A stretch of DNA of 64,000 nt from Ehretia macrophylla (taxonomy: Eukaryota > Streptophyta > Magnoliopsida > Boraginales > Ehretiaceae). The notes under the pieces were generated by a model, which saw nothing but the letters and a program-made list of their open reading frames with translations, was not told the origin of the DNA and did no database searches. The stretch covers positions 23,013,425 through 23,077,424 of the forward strand of contig CM075771.1 in the NCBI GenBank assembly GCA_037974665.1, written 5' to 3'. Of this stretch, positions 24,901-37,003 are shown in pieces (the stretch's first letter is position 1; the number at the start of each line of letters is the position of its first letter). The translations under genes and the position numbers were made by a program.

Positions 24901-26610
24901 GGAAGTCTCTAACAATCGGAACCTCATTCAAACTCAACTTATCAGTAGGCTGATTGATCAAATAAGCTAAGTAAGCTTCACAACCCCTATTCAACAACTT
25001 AGAAGTCTTGATCGCTGATAAAAGTGGAATTCGGGCAGCCCTGCAATTCCCAACAATCTCCAGTACCGGTAGGTCAGGAACCTGAAGATAAACAACCTTT
25101 GTTCTACAATCCAACTGAGCATAATACTTTCCCAACTAGTCTATTCCCAAAATGATTTCAAAGTCACGGAATGGCAATATAATTAAATCAGCAGGAAATT
25201 TACGGTTCTCAATGCATATATCACAAGATTTGCAAATAGACTCTGTAACAAATTTTACACCCAAAGGCGTACTAACTTCAACTTCATGCGGCAATTTATC
25301 AATGCAAACATTCACAGATCGTGCACATGCAGGAGTTATAAACGAATGTGTAGCTCCGGGATCAATCAAAACTTTAACTGGCTGAGTATTGAGAAGAAAG
25401 GTACCTTCCACAATAGCTGTAGTATCGGGCAGCTCCTCCGCATCTAGTGCAAAGACCCTAGCTTGAACTCTCTGTGCTGGACGTTCACCTACAGCCCTAT
25501 TCTGAACACCTTGGCCTCCACCACGGCCCTGAACATTGTTATACTTAGGGCAATCTCTCACCCTATGGTCATCACTACCACAACTCGTACATTTACCACT
25601 CTTCCTCCAGCAGTTTGGCTCAATAAGCCCTGGTCGATTACAATAATTACACTGCTGACTTTGCCTAAGTGCAGTGTTTCTTGTAGGTGTTGGGGCTCTG
25701 GTAGTTGTAGGAGCTGTACCTCCCTGCTGGGGTCTAGTCACAGCTGGCCTAGCCTGAATCTGCTGCTGTGGCTGATACGGACGTTGCTGAGGAACCTGTG
25801 CAGAAGTCTGATACTGCCTCGGCTGGCTCTGGCTGCTCTGGCCCAAATACTGCTTCTTACTCGGCTGACTACTCTCAGCTAACATCTCAGCCTTCCGTTT
25901 CTCAAACTTCGAGGCTGCCTGAAATGCCTCGGGAAAAGTAGTGTAGGTTTGCCCAGTCAAATGCAACTGAATGTCCATTCTCAGCCCACGGACAAACCTA
26001 TGAATCATCCTCCTAGCCGGCCGTACCAACTCTGGCATATACCTCGACAGGCTAACAAACCTAGCCTCGTACTGTGCAACAGTCATGTTTCCCTGCTTCA
26101 GGGCCACAAACTCATCATCCCGCCTTTCCATAGCCATCTTGGGAATATATTTGTCCCGGAACTCACTTACAAAATCATCCCACAAATGTGGTACATCCTC
26201 ACAATCCCACCCCAATCTGACAGTATTCCACCACTGCTCTGCATCGCCCTCAAACAGGAATGATGCATAATCTATTCTTGCCTCATCAGTGTACCTCAAA
26301 GCGGTGGAAATCTTCTCAACACGATTAATCCATCTCTCGGCCGCCTCATCATCTGGCTCTCCAACTTTCCCGGCTCGTGCCTCAGAAATTTCTCTAACTG
26401 ATTATTCTCAACTCTATACCCTTGTCCACCAGGATTAGCTTGATTTCCCTGGGGATTATTCATGTCCTGCCTCTGCTCATACAGCACCTGAGTAATCCGG
26501 TCTACTGCAGTAGTCATGGTAGCCATAAACTGCTAAGGCAACGGCTGTTGACCCTGTTCTGCTGCCTCTTCATCTGATCCTATACCTTGAGTACCACGAC
26601 GTGGCGGCAT
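22000..26610 (-). pseudogene. RE7 gag-pol polyprotein region (broken)
   Basis: Encodes, in family terms, the capsid protein and replication enzymes. The probable start is MPPRRGTQGIGSDEE near 26610. Gag core FEGDAEQWWNTVR lies around 26.2 kb and cysteine knuckles CNYCNRPG and CTSCGSDDHRVRDC around 25.6 kb. The protease region is near 25.3 kb. Reverse transcriptase (about 24.2-24.9 kb) has [17 protein letters not shown] and FIDDILVYS. RNase H lies near 23.6-24.0 kb (VVHSDASKEGLGCVL, FTDHKSLKYLFSQ). Integrase (22.5-23.4 kb) has a zinc-binding H/C region ending CLTCQRVK and HPQTDGQSERT. The chromodomain-like end is near 22.0-22.2 kb (VKVLWNHHGFEEATWERE), finishing GIAWAQLF. It looks like one original reading frame with about three breaks. 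Confidence 0.93.
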
Positions 26611-26902
26611 AGTGGCAATTCACAATAGCTGGCAACATTTAAAAGCAGTTTATAGACAGAAATATAGCACATAAGATTAGATAACACTCAAGTCAATAAC
26701 AATCAAACATTCTAACACGCAATTCACATAACACAAGATTGACATGCCAAACTATTTCACTTAAACACATAAACATTCCAAGTTCACAAAGTCATGCTAG
26801 AACATTTTCTTTTCACTTAGCAATCATACATAAACACTTTAGCATTTTAGACCTTTACCCCACAGACCGAGAATCATATCCCGGCTCATGCAAGACTATC
26901 AT

Positions 26903-26914
26903 GCTCTGATACCA
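26903..26914 (-). other. RE7 primer-binding site
   Basis: Minus strand TGGTATCAGAGC, eight bases inside the 5' LTR edge; complementary to initiator Met tRNA. Confidence 0.9.
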
Positions 26915-26922
26915 CCTAAAGA

Positions 26923-29206
26923 TGTCACGCCCCGACCCGACCCCGCAAAAGGCCAAGCCCGGACCCGACACACGGACGGAGTCTCCTCTGTACCGCGGAC
27001 GATCCGAAAACCCTAAAATCATCGTAATACTTGCGAAAGCCATAAAACAATTCAAACAAGCCAACTTTCTTTTAAAAGCATACATCCTCTTATTAACCAA
27101 CTTTCCAAACCAAAATGCCATGCATACTACACAAGTATTTATGCCACTAAACAGTTAGCTATTAGCATGCATTTCTTTACTAGTCACAAGAGTAAACTTT
27201 TACAGCTTTACATTCTTTTAACTTATACAACATAAGACCGTAGAGGCCTCAAACTAGAAAATACATACAAGGCTTCAAGCCTCAAAATTAAGCGACATCC
27301 AAGCAATATACATAACAAGCAAGGCTCGCACAAAATCTGGTAACCAACCACCAGCAAAGCAGAGAAGTGCTATCACGGAAACACCTCCACCTGCTCCTCC
27401 TCCTCTATTACCTCGATAGGTTCTGCTTCAACTACTCCTGTAAAAATATAGTATAGAGAGGAATGAGCAAAAACTATTGCTCAGCGAGGGCAATTGGTCT
27501 CAAGGACGGAGATGAGAGGAGTATGCAATGCAATTAGCCAAGCAATGCATACAATAAACTTTTAAAGATACAAACAAGTCAATATTATAACAAGGCAAAC
27601 ATTACATACTATAAACATTCATTCAAAGGATACGGTACTCATTTCACGAGCAACTTTCATTCAAGGATTCGATGACGACGCGCCGGCCCAAACCACCTTA
27701 TAACACCAGTTTGGAATACCCCGGAAGTATCCATCAACCTACGACCCAAAACTCCCTGGGAGGCAACCCAAGCGAGAAAAGGGAATAGCAGCGGAGCTAG
27801 AGCAACCAACACTGGCAACCCGAGGCTACCCAGAGAGGCCCATCACTCACGCGCGAGACACTATGCAATGCAAGACTCGATACAAGGCGATAAACAAGCG
27901 ATAAAGCCACACGTGGGAGAATAACAAAGTAGGTTACTCTCGCACGCAATAGCAGCAATTGATAAGCATTTCAATCCAAATCAATTCAAACAAGTATTTC
28001 AAGCAACCCTAAGCATTCTATAGACATAAAATCAAGAAAACAAGCAAAAACACAAACCGGCCCCAACTATCAAAACCGTACCATTTCCAAACGAGCCACG
28101 AGTTCTGGAAACCGACTTCGCCAAACATCCTAGGTCATCATAAGGCACGTCTAAAGACCCTGAAACCTTACTTTACCCTAGAACTCGCGCAAAGCCCCAA
28201 TTTCTCCCTTTCTCATTTGAACTACAACTATACCAACCAAACGCCCAACCAACGCCATATTCACACCAAAAGTGCTTCCATGGCCTCCCGAAACAATGCC
28301 AACATGCAAAATGAGAAAATGCCAAACTCGACCTAAACGACCCCGACTTTCACCAAGGCTTAATTCCTGTTTTTTCCATTACGCAACCCAAACAAACCAT
28401 GCATTTAGGCATTCTTGCACACCTAGCACAATTCTACATCAACGGACAGCATAACGGAACAACTTCATCGTTCCAAGGGTTTACTATTCACAAAACACTA
28501 TTCAACATCCAAATTTAATTGCAATCTCAACATTTAACCGTAGAAAATGTTAAAAAGCTATAAATACATGTTCTACAATAGCCAAGGAACATTCTAGAAG
28601 CATCAAAACGTTTTAAACAACAATCTATGGATAAAATCTAAAAATTGCAAAGTTGATACACTAAACATTTAAATGCGCAAATAACATGATTCCCTCACCT
28701 CAGGTACTCCTAGTCGCTAGGAAAACAACACTAGTTGCCTTGGAAATCACCCCGCACGAGCTCACGCGAAAATTGAACGATTGAAAGGTTGAAATCTTTT
28801 TTTTTCTTCTTGGAAACTCACGGCCTGGGCTGCTCTGTTTCAGCTGCTATTTTTTTTATTTTCCTTTGTTTTAGCTTATTAAAAGGTTAGATTGGTCAAA
28901 TAGTCAAAGTCCTAGGTCAAACCACTTAAAACTTGGTCAAAGGGCCTTATTTTGTGCATTTTAAAGCCATTTTAGCTAAGGAAAGATTAATTATAGCTAG
29001 CAACAATTAAAATATAAAATTTAAGTCATCTAAATACTAGTTTCACTATTTGCTGAGGACTAGAAACCGTTCTCTAGCTATCGCTCCCTAAATGCAATGC
29101 ACGTTGCGACAGCGAGAAAGTAACAATTAATTCACAAAGAATTTAAGGAAATATAATTTTCAAAATAATAAACAAGAAATTTCACATTCCGGGCTTGGGT
29201 ATTACA
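26923..29206 (-). repeat. RE7 5' LTR (2284 bp)
   Basis: On the minus strand it starts TGTAATACCCAAGCC at 29206 and ends GGGGCGTGACA at 26923. A TATA-like TTTTAATAAG is near 28.88 kb, a donor-like GAG|GTGAGGGAATCATG at 28698 and an acceptor-like TTTTTACAG|GAG ends at 27438, giving an intron-like interval of about 1.26 kb. Confidence 0.95.
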
Positions 29207-29211
29207 ACGGG

Positions 29212-29700
29212 GCCTCGAAATTTGGTTTTGTATATGGTGCAATTGTTCGAGACTCTCATTCAATCTTTTCATTCGTCTGGGATTTGATATTCAACTTGAC
29301 TATCTTACTAGATGCACAGTATTCTTCTTTGGCATTCTTCTTAGCATTTGATAGCAGTATTCGGGATCTATGTGGTTATTCTATTTGATATTTTTCTGAA
29401 GCTCTTATTTGGAAAACTTCTATGGAACTTCTTGTAGTATATTTGACCGAATTTCTTGCTTGGAGTCTTCTTGGGATGTATTTGGGTTCTCATTCATATT
29501 TCTTCTTCGGATTGCTTATCTGGTATCTTTCTTGACATTTTGCTCGGGACTTCTACTTAGCATTTCCATATGATGTTCAGTTGAAGAGACCGTATCTTTC
29601 TCAGTAACTGTTGAAGAGTAATCAGAGTTGGTTTTCTGTTGATGCTGAGTTCTCTTGGAAGAAGAATTGTGTGGACGCAATTTGTTTAAGGGGGAGAGGA
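29212..29700 (+). other. RE6 interior, right part with purine tract
   Basis: Continues the short-period repeat after RE7, then GAATTGTGTGGACGCAATTT and the purine tract AAGGGGGAGAGGA at 29688-29700. No coding sequence is supported. Confidence 0.85.
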
Positions 29701-32700
29701 TGTAACACCAGAGAACATTGCCATGATTCATTAACTATTGCATCTACTGTTTGTGCATTTGTACTATGCATTTACTTCTTGCTTTCCTTGGTTATTTATT
29801 ACATTTTTCAACTATCTATTTTTTTCAAAATAACATTTTTCTTAAATCATATTAATTATTTTAGGAATGAGAAAAATGTGCATTTGAGTTAAAAGCAATA
29901 GGAGCATCCGTTTAGAAAATGTTTTACCGAACTAGTGAATAGTGTTACATAATAAAACTTTATGTTTTAGTTAGCTAACTTAATTAATGCGCATTGGACT
30001 CGTTTTAAAGCTAACTAGAATCATATTTATTAGACATTGCATACCCTAACTTGACCCCACCCTTATTATAGTCACACACAACACACAAGCTCATCATAAA
30101 AAAAAAAAGCTAAAAAAAACAGGCAGAAAACCCGACAGCCCCTTTGGTGTAGAAGGAGGAGATTTTGCTCACAAATTCTTCAACTCAAGCCCTTGCAAGC
30201 TAGGTACAAGTAGGATAGAGAGTTCTCAAGCCTTTTCCGAGCTCCTACGGGCGTTAGGTGAGAAAAATGCATGCTATTTTTGCATTATTGAAATGTGACA
30301 ACTTTCTTGAATTTCTTGATTTGCTATTAAATGATCATGCAATGCTCAAATATGCTAATGTAGGTTGTATACAAGTAGTAGAGACCTTATTTATGCTGTT
30401 GCTTCATGGTTTAAACTGTTGAATTCGTTCGTTGATTGTATGGCATGAATAGTGACATTTTCTAGGATTTTTTTGGAATTGTGCGATACGGATTGATTCA
30501 TTGCTTCTAGTAGGTGCCTTAGATGTTAATAAAGGTAGTTTAATAGCCACGTGACGTTGAATTGCTCAAAAATTGGCTAACACATGAAATAGGCGACTTT
30601 TAAAAAGGGGTTTTGGGGTTAATGCAAATCCGGGTTAATTCGGCCATTATATTTAGTTTTCTTAGGCTATATAGGTGCTAGATGTGCTTTGCTGATCCTC
30701 GGTTGAGTCCCGGTTAGGGTACTTGTAGTACAAACTCACAAGGAAAAATTGGGACTTTTGTGCTAAATGCGGGTAATTGGGTAACTTCGAGGGTCCTAAG
30801 GGTGTCATATAGGTTAATTAGAAGTATGAAATAGGCCACTTACTAATCTAGAACAATAACTTGTGTTTGGAAGAGAAATGGCTTAAGTTACAAAGGGAGA
30901 AATGTAGGAAATAGGTTGTTTTGTACTTCTATAACCTTGTAAATGTTTCTTAGGTGTTTAAATGCACTTTTAAGTTAATTGTGAGCTTTTGGTATTGTTT
31001 TGAGAAAAATATGTAAACTACCCCTTTGTGTTCGCATAGCTAATTTCATGATAATTTAGTAGTTAAATGTTTATATGCCTTTGTGTAGCGTACGTATCAT
31101 AGTAGTGAAGTTTTTTTGAATTAAGTTATTTGGTTTGCATGACTTTAATTTAGTATGAACTTGAAAGAGGGCTAAATAAACTAGTTAAGAACCATGTTGG
31201 TAATTGTTGTTAATTGACTCATTAATTGATTGGATAAGTGTTTAATTGTTCCTGTATAGCATGTTCATCTATTTAGAGAAGTTCGTAAGTTGAAGTACAT
31301 GTTACTTGTTGAAGATTGAATGAAAACGATTATATTTAGTTTATATTGGTTATATTGCTTGTTAATTGTATTATATATTTAAGGTTATGATTGTGACTGA
31401 TAAAGAGCCTTTAATTGCTTAGCTAAGAGTTCAAATGGGTTACGTAGTATGTTTATCCTTTTGGGTGAAGTTTCTAAATCAGTTGGCATGATTATTTGTT
31501 TAATGTGTAGCTGTATCTTGTTGTGTTGCTAAACTGATTATGTGATATGAACTTTAGTGCATTGACTGTGGGTGACATCTATAACATTTCTTGTGATAAG
31601 TATGTGTTTACTACATGATAAGAATTGATTATTTGAGCCAGTCCAAGATGTTGAGAATAAATTGGCGCTAGTTTTTGAATCCTTGGCTAGATTCTTGCAG
31701 GTTTGGTTCACTAAGGTGAGGGAGACTTCATCCTTATGTGCATAATAGTTTATTTACTTGTACTTAGATTATGTGCACTTATTGTCTATATATTGTGTGT
31801 GAGGACAAGCTACTTTGTTGTCCCTCAATCATGTGTTTATTGATTTATTCTATTGTTAGCATTTTTAGTGCATTACATCGTGGTTGCGCAACCATTTAGG
31901 CATGGTAGTGTCGTGGAGACCTGGCGACATCGGGCTTGCCAGTTTACCTCAGCTACCATGGTTGCCCAGTCCCTCTCTCACTTGGGATGCTGCCCAGGGA
32001 GAGTTGGGTCATAGGATTTCGGGGTACATCCGGAGTACACCCAATATGGAGTTATAAGGGGATGCCGGCTTATCGATATCAGTGTCATTATTACATCGGA
32101 ATTTCAGTTCATGGCTCGTGGTTCGTGATTGAAGAACAAAGTGAATCGTATCCTTTTTAATGTGTGGTAACTTGTTATTTTGATTGCTCCTTAGTTGTTT
32201 TAAATGCCTATTGAGTTATCTGCTGCATTGCATGTCCCCGGTAGACCTTATCCCTCACTGAGCAATTGTGATTGTTCATACCTCGCTAAACATGTTTCAG
32301 GTGGTGCAGTTGGAGGAATTGCCTTGGTTTCTTTGTGCTATTGCTTGAGATTTGAGTGTTTACTTGCTAAACTGTGGAAGACTTTGTTTGTATTATGTTT
32401 TGTTTTATTTTGTGCCTTTGGGTTTGTATATATTTGGAGTTGTTGAAGAATTATAATAGCTAGGTTAATGTATGGCTTGAATGGTAGTAGATTGTAATAG
32501 TTTATCTTTTTTTCCTTTATGTTGTTTGCTTGTGTGTCAATGGAAGTTAATAATTGTTTGGCTTTAGTTTATAAGAAAGTCTAATGGTTAATATAGAATG
32601 GTATGATAAGCGGATTAAAAGAGATAAGGTTTCAAGGATTGTTAAATGCATGCTTGGGTGTGTTTTCAATGTCATGCTTAGGGCTCGGATGGCCTTGAAA

Positions 32701-32892
32701 CTAGGTTTTTAATTAGAAATAGTGTTCTTGTTGTTTTGTGGATTTATTGAATGTTTACAGGTTTCTAGAATGTACACGGTACAGGGGAGACTCTATCCGT
32801 TTTTTCCTAAAATTTTGAGACCGGGTTAGAATTGGGTTGAGAATAGCTTGGTTTTTAGAGCCTTCGGTTTCGTGAGTGATCGGGGCGTTACA
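29701..32892 (+). repeat. RE6 3' LTR (3192 bp)
   Basis: Colinear with 15579-18775; starts TGTAACACCAGAG and ends GGGGCGTTACA. It carries the intact palindrome at 31881-31894, a donor-like TTAG|GTGAG near 30.26 kb and an acceptor-like TTTCAG|GTGG near 32.30 kb. Confidence 0.9.
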
Positions 32893-35583
32893 CCGATGAC
32901 CGAACACCCCATGACAATCTCCGGACCAGGCGAGTGAGGGAATCGAGCACGGAGATCAAATATCCACTGGCAAGCCCGCTGCCGCCTAGCCGATATCCAA
33001 TACATCTGCCCCTGGCACTATGGTTGCGCAACCACTATGCAATGCACTTAAATCCAACATCAATATGACAATAATATAAAACAATAACACATAGGAGGGA
33101 CAACAAAGTAGGTTGCCCTCGAAAACAATTAAGATATAAGTGTTAGCATGAAATTAACTATATGACCGTAAAGGGTTCAATGACATATTTCTCACAAAAA
33201 TTTACTAAAAGCTCACAATTACCTTAGAAATGCATTTAAATACATTATAAGCATCTACAAGTCATTAGGTGTGCAAAACAACCAATTTTCCACTTTTCCC
33301 CTTTTGTTAACTTAGGCTAATTGGCTCCAAACCAAAAGACAAGGTTCTAGATTCGCAAGCGAGCTATTTCATTCTTCTAATTACACTTTATGGCATCCCT
33401 AGGACCCTCGAAACTATCCAAATACATGCGTTTGCCACAAAAGCCCCGATTACCCCTTTGTGCGTTTGTACTACAAGTACCTTAACCGAATCTCAACTGA
33501 GAGTTAGAAAATCACATTTAGTGCCTACTTACCCTAAGAACACCAAATATAATGCCCAAATCAACCCAGATTTACTTTACACCCGAAATCCCTTTGTAAT
33601 CTAGGCTAAATTTGCATTTTTATCCAAGTTTTGGGCAATCTAAGTTCACACAACTATTTTTCTATGTTCATTATCATCTCTAGCATCAATAGGTTGCATA
33701 AAATCAACCTAACGATCAATGTTTTTATAAAATCCTAACTTTGGCACTATTTATTCTTCTTCCTCAACATTCCATTTTCAATTCGAACCATAACCAATGC
33801 AATTAGCTCACAAAAGATTGTTCTCTAATCATATTAGAATGTATTAGAAGCATTTATAGGCAATTATAAAGCAATACATAACATTTACAAAATTCAAAGT
33901 AGAACCCTAGACCTTAAAATGCATAAAACATGAAACTCCCTCACCTTGGAAAGCCAAACCTGTAAGAATTTAGTTAAGAACCCTTTCAATATTCTCCGAA
34001 TGCACCAACTCCTTCCATTCCACTACATAATACAATCAACTATCTATATAAGAAGTTATACATTCATTCTCAACTAAAGCTAGTTTATAATTCCATTAAC
34101 TTATTTATTTCTATTTGATTCCATTGAACTATCATAACTATCAAATACATTTATTTATTTAGCTCGCATTACATTCACTACTTTAAGCAACACGTTAAAC
34201 ATTCTCTGATTAAACCCACAATTTGATAGGCATATAAACATTAGCAATTAGAACAACCATAAAGCATATTCAATTCACACAACACATAAGAGTACACAAG
34301 TGCACTTAAACTAGTCAAATAGACTCAAAATAACCACTAAAACATATCTCCAAGCCAAACCAACATGCCCCTTCAACTACCAACACTTTTCCCTACCTAA
34401 ATACAAGTTATTAAACCATATTATAGCCTAAAATAACCAATTTAAGGATGGCATAAAACTGCCCAACTTGGTCAGCCCCTAAACGGCCAAAAACTGAAAA
34501 TTTCAGCAAAGTCATTCTATATTTTCTTGCACCATTTGACTTGTTTAAGCTATCTAACTAAGTTAGAATGATACAATAACATTTATAAAGATCACATTTA
34601 GGCTAGGAAGCAAGCTAATACATAATCAAAGGCATAATATCATCAAAATACTCCTAAAAATTAATTACAACAAAATTTATCTCTACACAAGTTATAAAGC
34701 AAGAAATATGTTCTCCAGCACCTAAATAACAAGTATTATGCATAGATTTATCAATATCTAACATAAATAATGACTTTTAAAAAATGGGGTAGAAAATGCC
34801 CTCACATTTTTCTGCAAAAATAAAGCTAAAATCACCGATAGAAAGATGCGAGAAGTGGCCACGAACTCAAAAACGTTGGTCTTGTGTCTTGGTTCCACCC
34901 CTAACTCCAAATCTTAGCTAAAATGTACAAGGGTTTACTATTCATGTAAGAAGATGGCTCTTGGCTGGTGGAGAAGAAGAAAAAAAAACGTTTTTGGCTT
35001 TGTTTGATGAAAATAACTTAAATAGAAGGTCAAAAGGTCAAAGGTTCGGTCAAACCTGCGCAGGTAAAACAGCTCTGCAACACCTTACGAAAATGGTTAT
35101 AACTCATTCTAGAAAACTCCAATTCCCGAACAGTTTGAAGAGTTAGAAACTAGACTCATAGGGCTTTTTAACCATATATAATTCACCACCTAAATCTTTC
35201 CCAATTGGTTCAGATTTAATTCCAAAGTTGACCCAAAATTTGACTAACTTAACCTTGCATTTTTGTTTCTAATCCCAAGTTTGCCCTTCATTAAACATTT
35301 TAAAAATTCCCACCTTGTCCTAGTTTGTCAATGTAGATGAAAAGTCAACTATTTTTGTCAAGGAAGGTAAAAAGTCAACAAGATGCAATTTAAATGCAAT
35401 TTTAGTTTTAAAACACTAAATAAGTCATGAAAATGCACATATTATTTTTCAAATAATGATTAAAATAAATGAATGCACATGTAATGAACGCTCAGGTCCT
35501 CATGGCTAGCATTTAAGATAACACGTAATTAAATGTAATTAAATATTATTAAATACGTGCCGGGTTCGGGGTATTGCACGCTG

Positions 35584-36600
35584 TCTCAGCTCCACAACCT
35601 TCGCCGATACCGATGCTGCCTGCCGATTATGGAATGCATATGGCTGATGTCATCGAGGCTTTGAGCAGCGCACCTTCCCTTACTGTATTCTGACCGGGGA
35701 GTGGAACTTCGGCCACCTATTTCTTCTTCCCACCTTATGATTCCTTTAGCCTTTTCAATTACCTATTTCGTGTTGCTGTATGTGTTCATTACCAATCCCT
35801 TATATAGATCAGACTCGGGCAAAAGTCCCTATTGAAAGGCCGACACTGCAATCTCCTTATTGCATTGTGGTATGCTAATCATCTCTTTGTTGAACCTTTG
35901 CACATACTTCCTTAAAGACTCACTTCTCCCTTGCCTGACCTTGTACAAATCACTAGATTTCTTCCTCGCTTCATGCTCGGCGTGAACTGCTCTACAAATT
36001 GCTTCATCAACTAGCTGAATAACTCGATGCTTCGATTAGGTAGGCTCGTATACCAAGTTAGTGCTGATCTTATGAGGCTGGATCCGAAACTCTTGCACAT
36101 ACAAGCCTCTTTTAGGGCTGATGTTATATTTGTAGTCATCATGCCTTGACGAAAGTGTGCGATATGCTCATTAGGGCCTGCTTTTCCATCGTATAACTTC
36201 CATTGTGGCATTCAAAACTTGACGGGCATCTCAACAAATTCGATGTGGTGCTGGAACGGGGAGTCGTCATACTAGTACTCAGTATCACCCCTGCCCTCTG
36301 CTCTAGTAACTATGTTTGCAATCTGGGCGTTTCCTGTCACCGGACTATCCTCAAGCGCCTGTATTGGCATTATCGTCCTCGTTCCCGGTGGGAGGTTTGG
36401 TAGGATCCCCCCCGGATTAGTTGCTAACGTCTCTATTTTTTCCCTCAGCTCCTTATTTTCTTTTCGGGCTACATCCCTTTCCGCCGTTGCTTCCTTCAGT
36501 TGTGCCTCAGCATAGCTTGTAAGACATTCAGTCTCTGTTCCAAGCTTCTAGATGTACTCTCGGCCATCCTCGATTCTCAAAAGTTACCACAGTTGCCGAA
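35584..36600 (-). pseudogene. RE3 gag 5' part (degraded)
   Basis: Minus-strand translation around 36.0-36.2 kb contains the YDGKAGPNEHIAHFRQGM and LIRSALTWYTSLP motifs of Tat/Athila-type gag. The portion toward 36.5 kb is a charged N-terminal region, and the portion toward 35.6 kb continues the retrotrans-gag domain. The fossil has multiple breaks. It continues into 7400-8673 on the far side of the RE4 stack. Confidence 0.7.
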
Positions 36601-36655
36601 GGACCCCACGTTGGGCGCCAAATTGTAGACCCTCGATTCTCAAAAGTTACCACAG
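36568..36655. repeat. 25-bp direct repeat flanking the RE3 primer region
   Basis: CCTCGATTCTCAAAAGTTAC plus CACAG occurs at 36568-36592 (inside gag leader) and at 36631-36655 (inside the LTR edge), 63 bp apart. The copies are identical over 25 bases. Confidence 0.85.
36602..36623 (-). other. RE3 primer-binding region, Tat type
   Basis: Minus strand reads AATTTGGCGCCCAACGTGG directly after the LTR edge GGTCTACA. A GGCGCC core just inside the LTR is usual for Tat/Athila elements, unlike the Met-tRNA site of the other elements here. Confidence 0.65.
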
Positions 36656-36743
36656 CTTCCAGACATACGTAAACATATAAATATATATATATAGATGAGA
36701 TATGTATTGTTTGCTCAATTCATTAAAGACAATCAAAAATTTA
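36624..36743 (-). repeat. RE3 LTR remnant (about 120 bp)
   Basis: Begins on the plus strand with TGTAGACCCTCG just outside the Tat primer region and runs to the TTA flank of MITE1. It includes an (AT)-rich microsatellite-like run at about 36677-36692. The rest of the LTR cannot be delimited; part may lie right of MITE1 (46066 onward). Confidence 0.5.
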
Positions 36744-37003
36744 CATAGCGTTTAGAAGCACTTGAGGTGTAAAATTCATTTGATTTATAAATGAATTTCT
36801 CGAGAATTTGTATTTCTAAATGAATTCCCTTTTTTAAAATTGTAAAACAGTATTTGTTGGCCCTTGATAACCTAAGAGGGGGGAGGGGGCTGAATTAGGT
36901 TGTTTGGCAAGATTAATAAATTTAAAAACTTAATGCGAAAATGATGTCTAACAAATAAGAATAAAGTCTTAGAAGTTCTTGCAAGCAATTTATCAAACAC
37001 TTA

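Larger units (their letters stand above)
19703..29206 (-). mobile_element. RE7: Ty3/gypsy chromovirus, Tekay (Del) type, full-length fossil
   Basis: 9.5 kb element on the minus strand: 5' LTR 26923-29206, primer site 26903-26914, gag-pol about 22000-26610, purine tract about 21989-22000, 3' LTR 19703-21988. Perfect target duplication ACGGG (19698-19702 and 29207-29211) sits in the RE6 interior. Domain order is gag with CCHC-type knuckle, protease, reverse transcriptase, RNase H, integrase and a C-terminal chromodomain-like segment. Long LTRs, the Met-tRNA primer site and the chromodomain place it in Tekay/Del. The LTRs differ at about 50 sites by eye (near 2%), suggesting well under one to about one million years. 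The coding region appears broken at about three points. Confidence 0.95.
15579..32892 (+). mobile_element. RE6: non-autonomous large-LTR retrotransposon containing RE7
   Basis: 5' LTR 15579-18775, primer site 18778-18789, interior 18776-19702 plus 29212-29700 (about 1.4 kb once RE7 is removed), purine tract 29688-29700, 3' LTR 29701-32892. Flanks CCTAC (left) and CCGAT (right) look like a decayed copy of one target, because the RE4 sequence resumes exactly across them. LTR divergence is visibly higher than in RE5 or RE7 (roughly 4-5% by eye). That agrees with RE6 being older than RE7, which sits inside it. There is no coding capacity of its own. Confidence 0.9.
8679..35578 (-). mobile_element. 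RE4: solo LTR (~3.5 kb own sequence) split into three by RE5 and RE6
   Basis: Own segments are 8679-8995, 15081-15578 and 32893-35578. On the minus strand it starts TGCAATACCCCGAAC (35578) and ends GGGGTGTTACA (8679). A perfect 5-bp target duplication CGCTG lies at 8674-8678 and 35579-35583, both sides in RE3 gag. No primer site, purine tract or coding sequence lies between the ends once RE5 and RE6 are removed, so this is a solo LTR left by recombination of an older element. It is related to the RE5/RE6/RE11 LTRs, sharing the palindrome at 33021 and the acceptor-like motif near 15.27 kb. Confidence 0.85.
7388..36743 (-). mobile_element. RE3: Tat-type Ty3/gypsy fossil, split by RE4
   Basis: The element survives as 7388-8678 and 35579-36743, rejoined by the CGCTG target duplication of RE4. 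Reading on the minus strand, an LTR edge (TGTAGACC on the plus strand at 36624) is followed by a primer region with TTGGCGCCCAACGTGGGG, a gag region, a protease region and the very start of reverse transcriptase. Recognisable gag phrases include YDGKAGPNEHIAHF and SALTWYTSLP, and a CEFHCDHGHH segment. Protease phrases include VDGSSSANIL and MGRPWIHQLKAVPSTYHQ, typical of the Tat/Athila branch. It is an old broken fossil with many breaks; most of pol and the other LTR are absent here. Confidence 0.8.
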
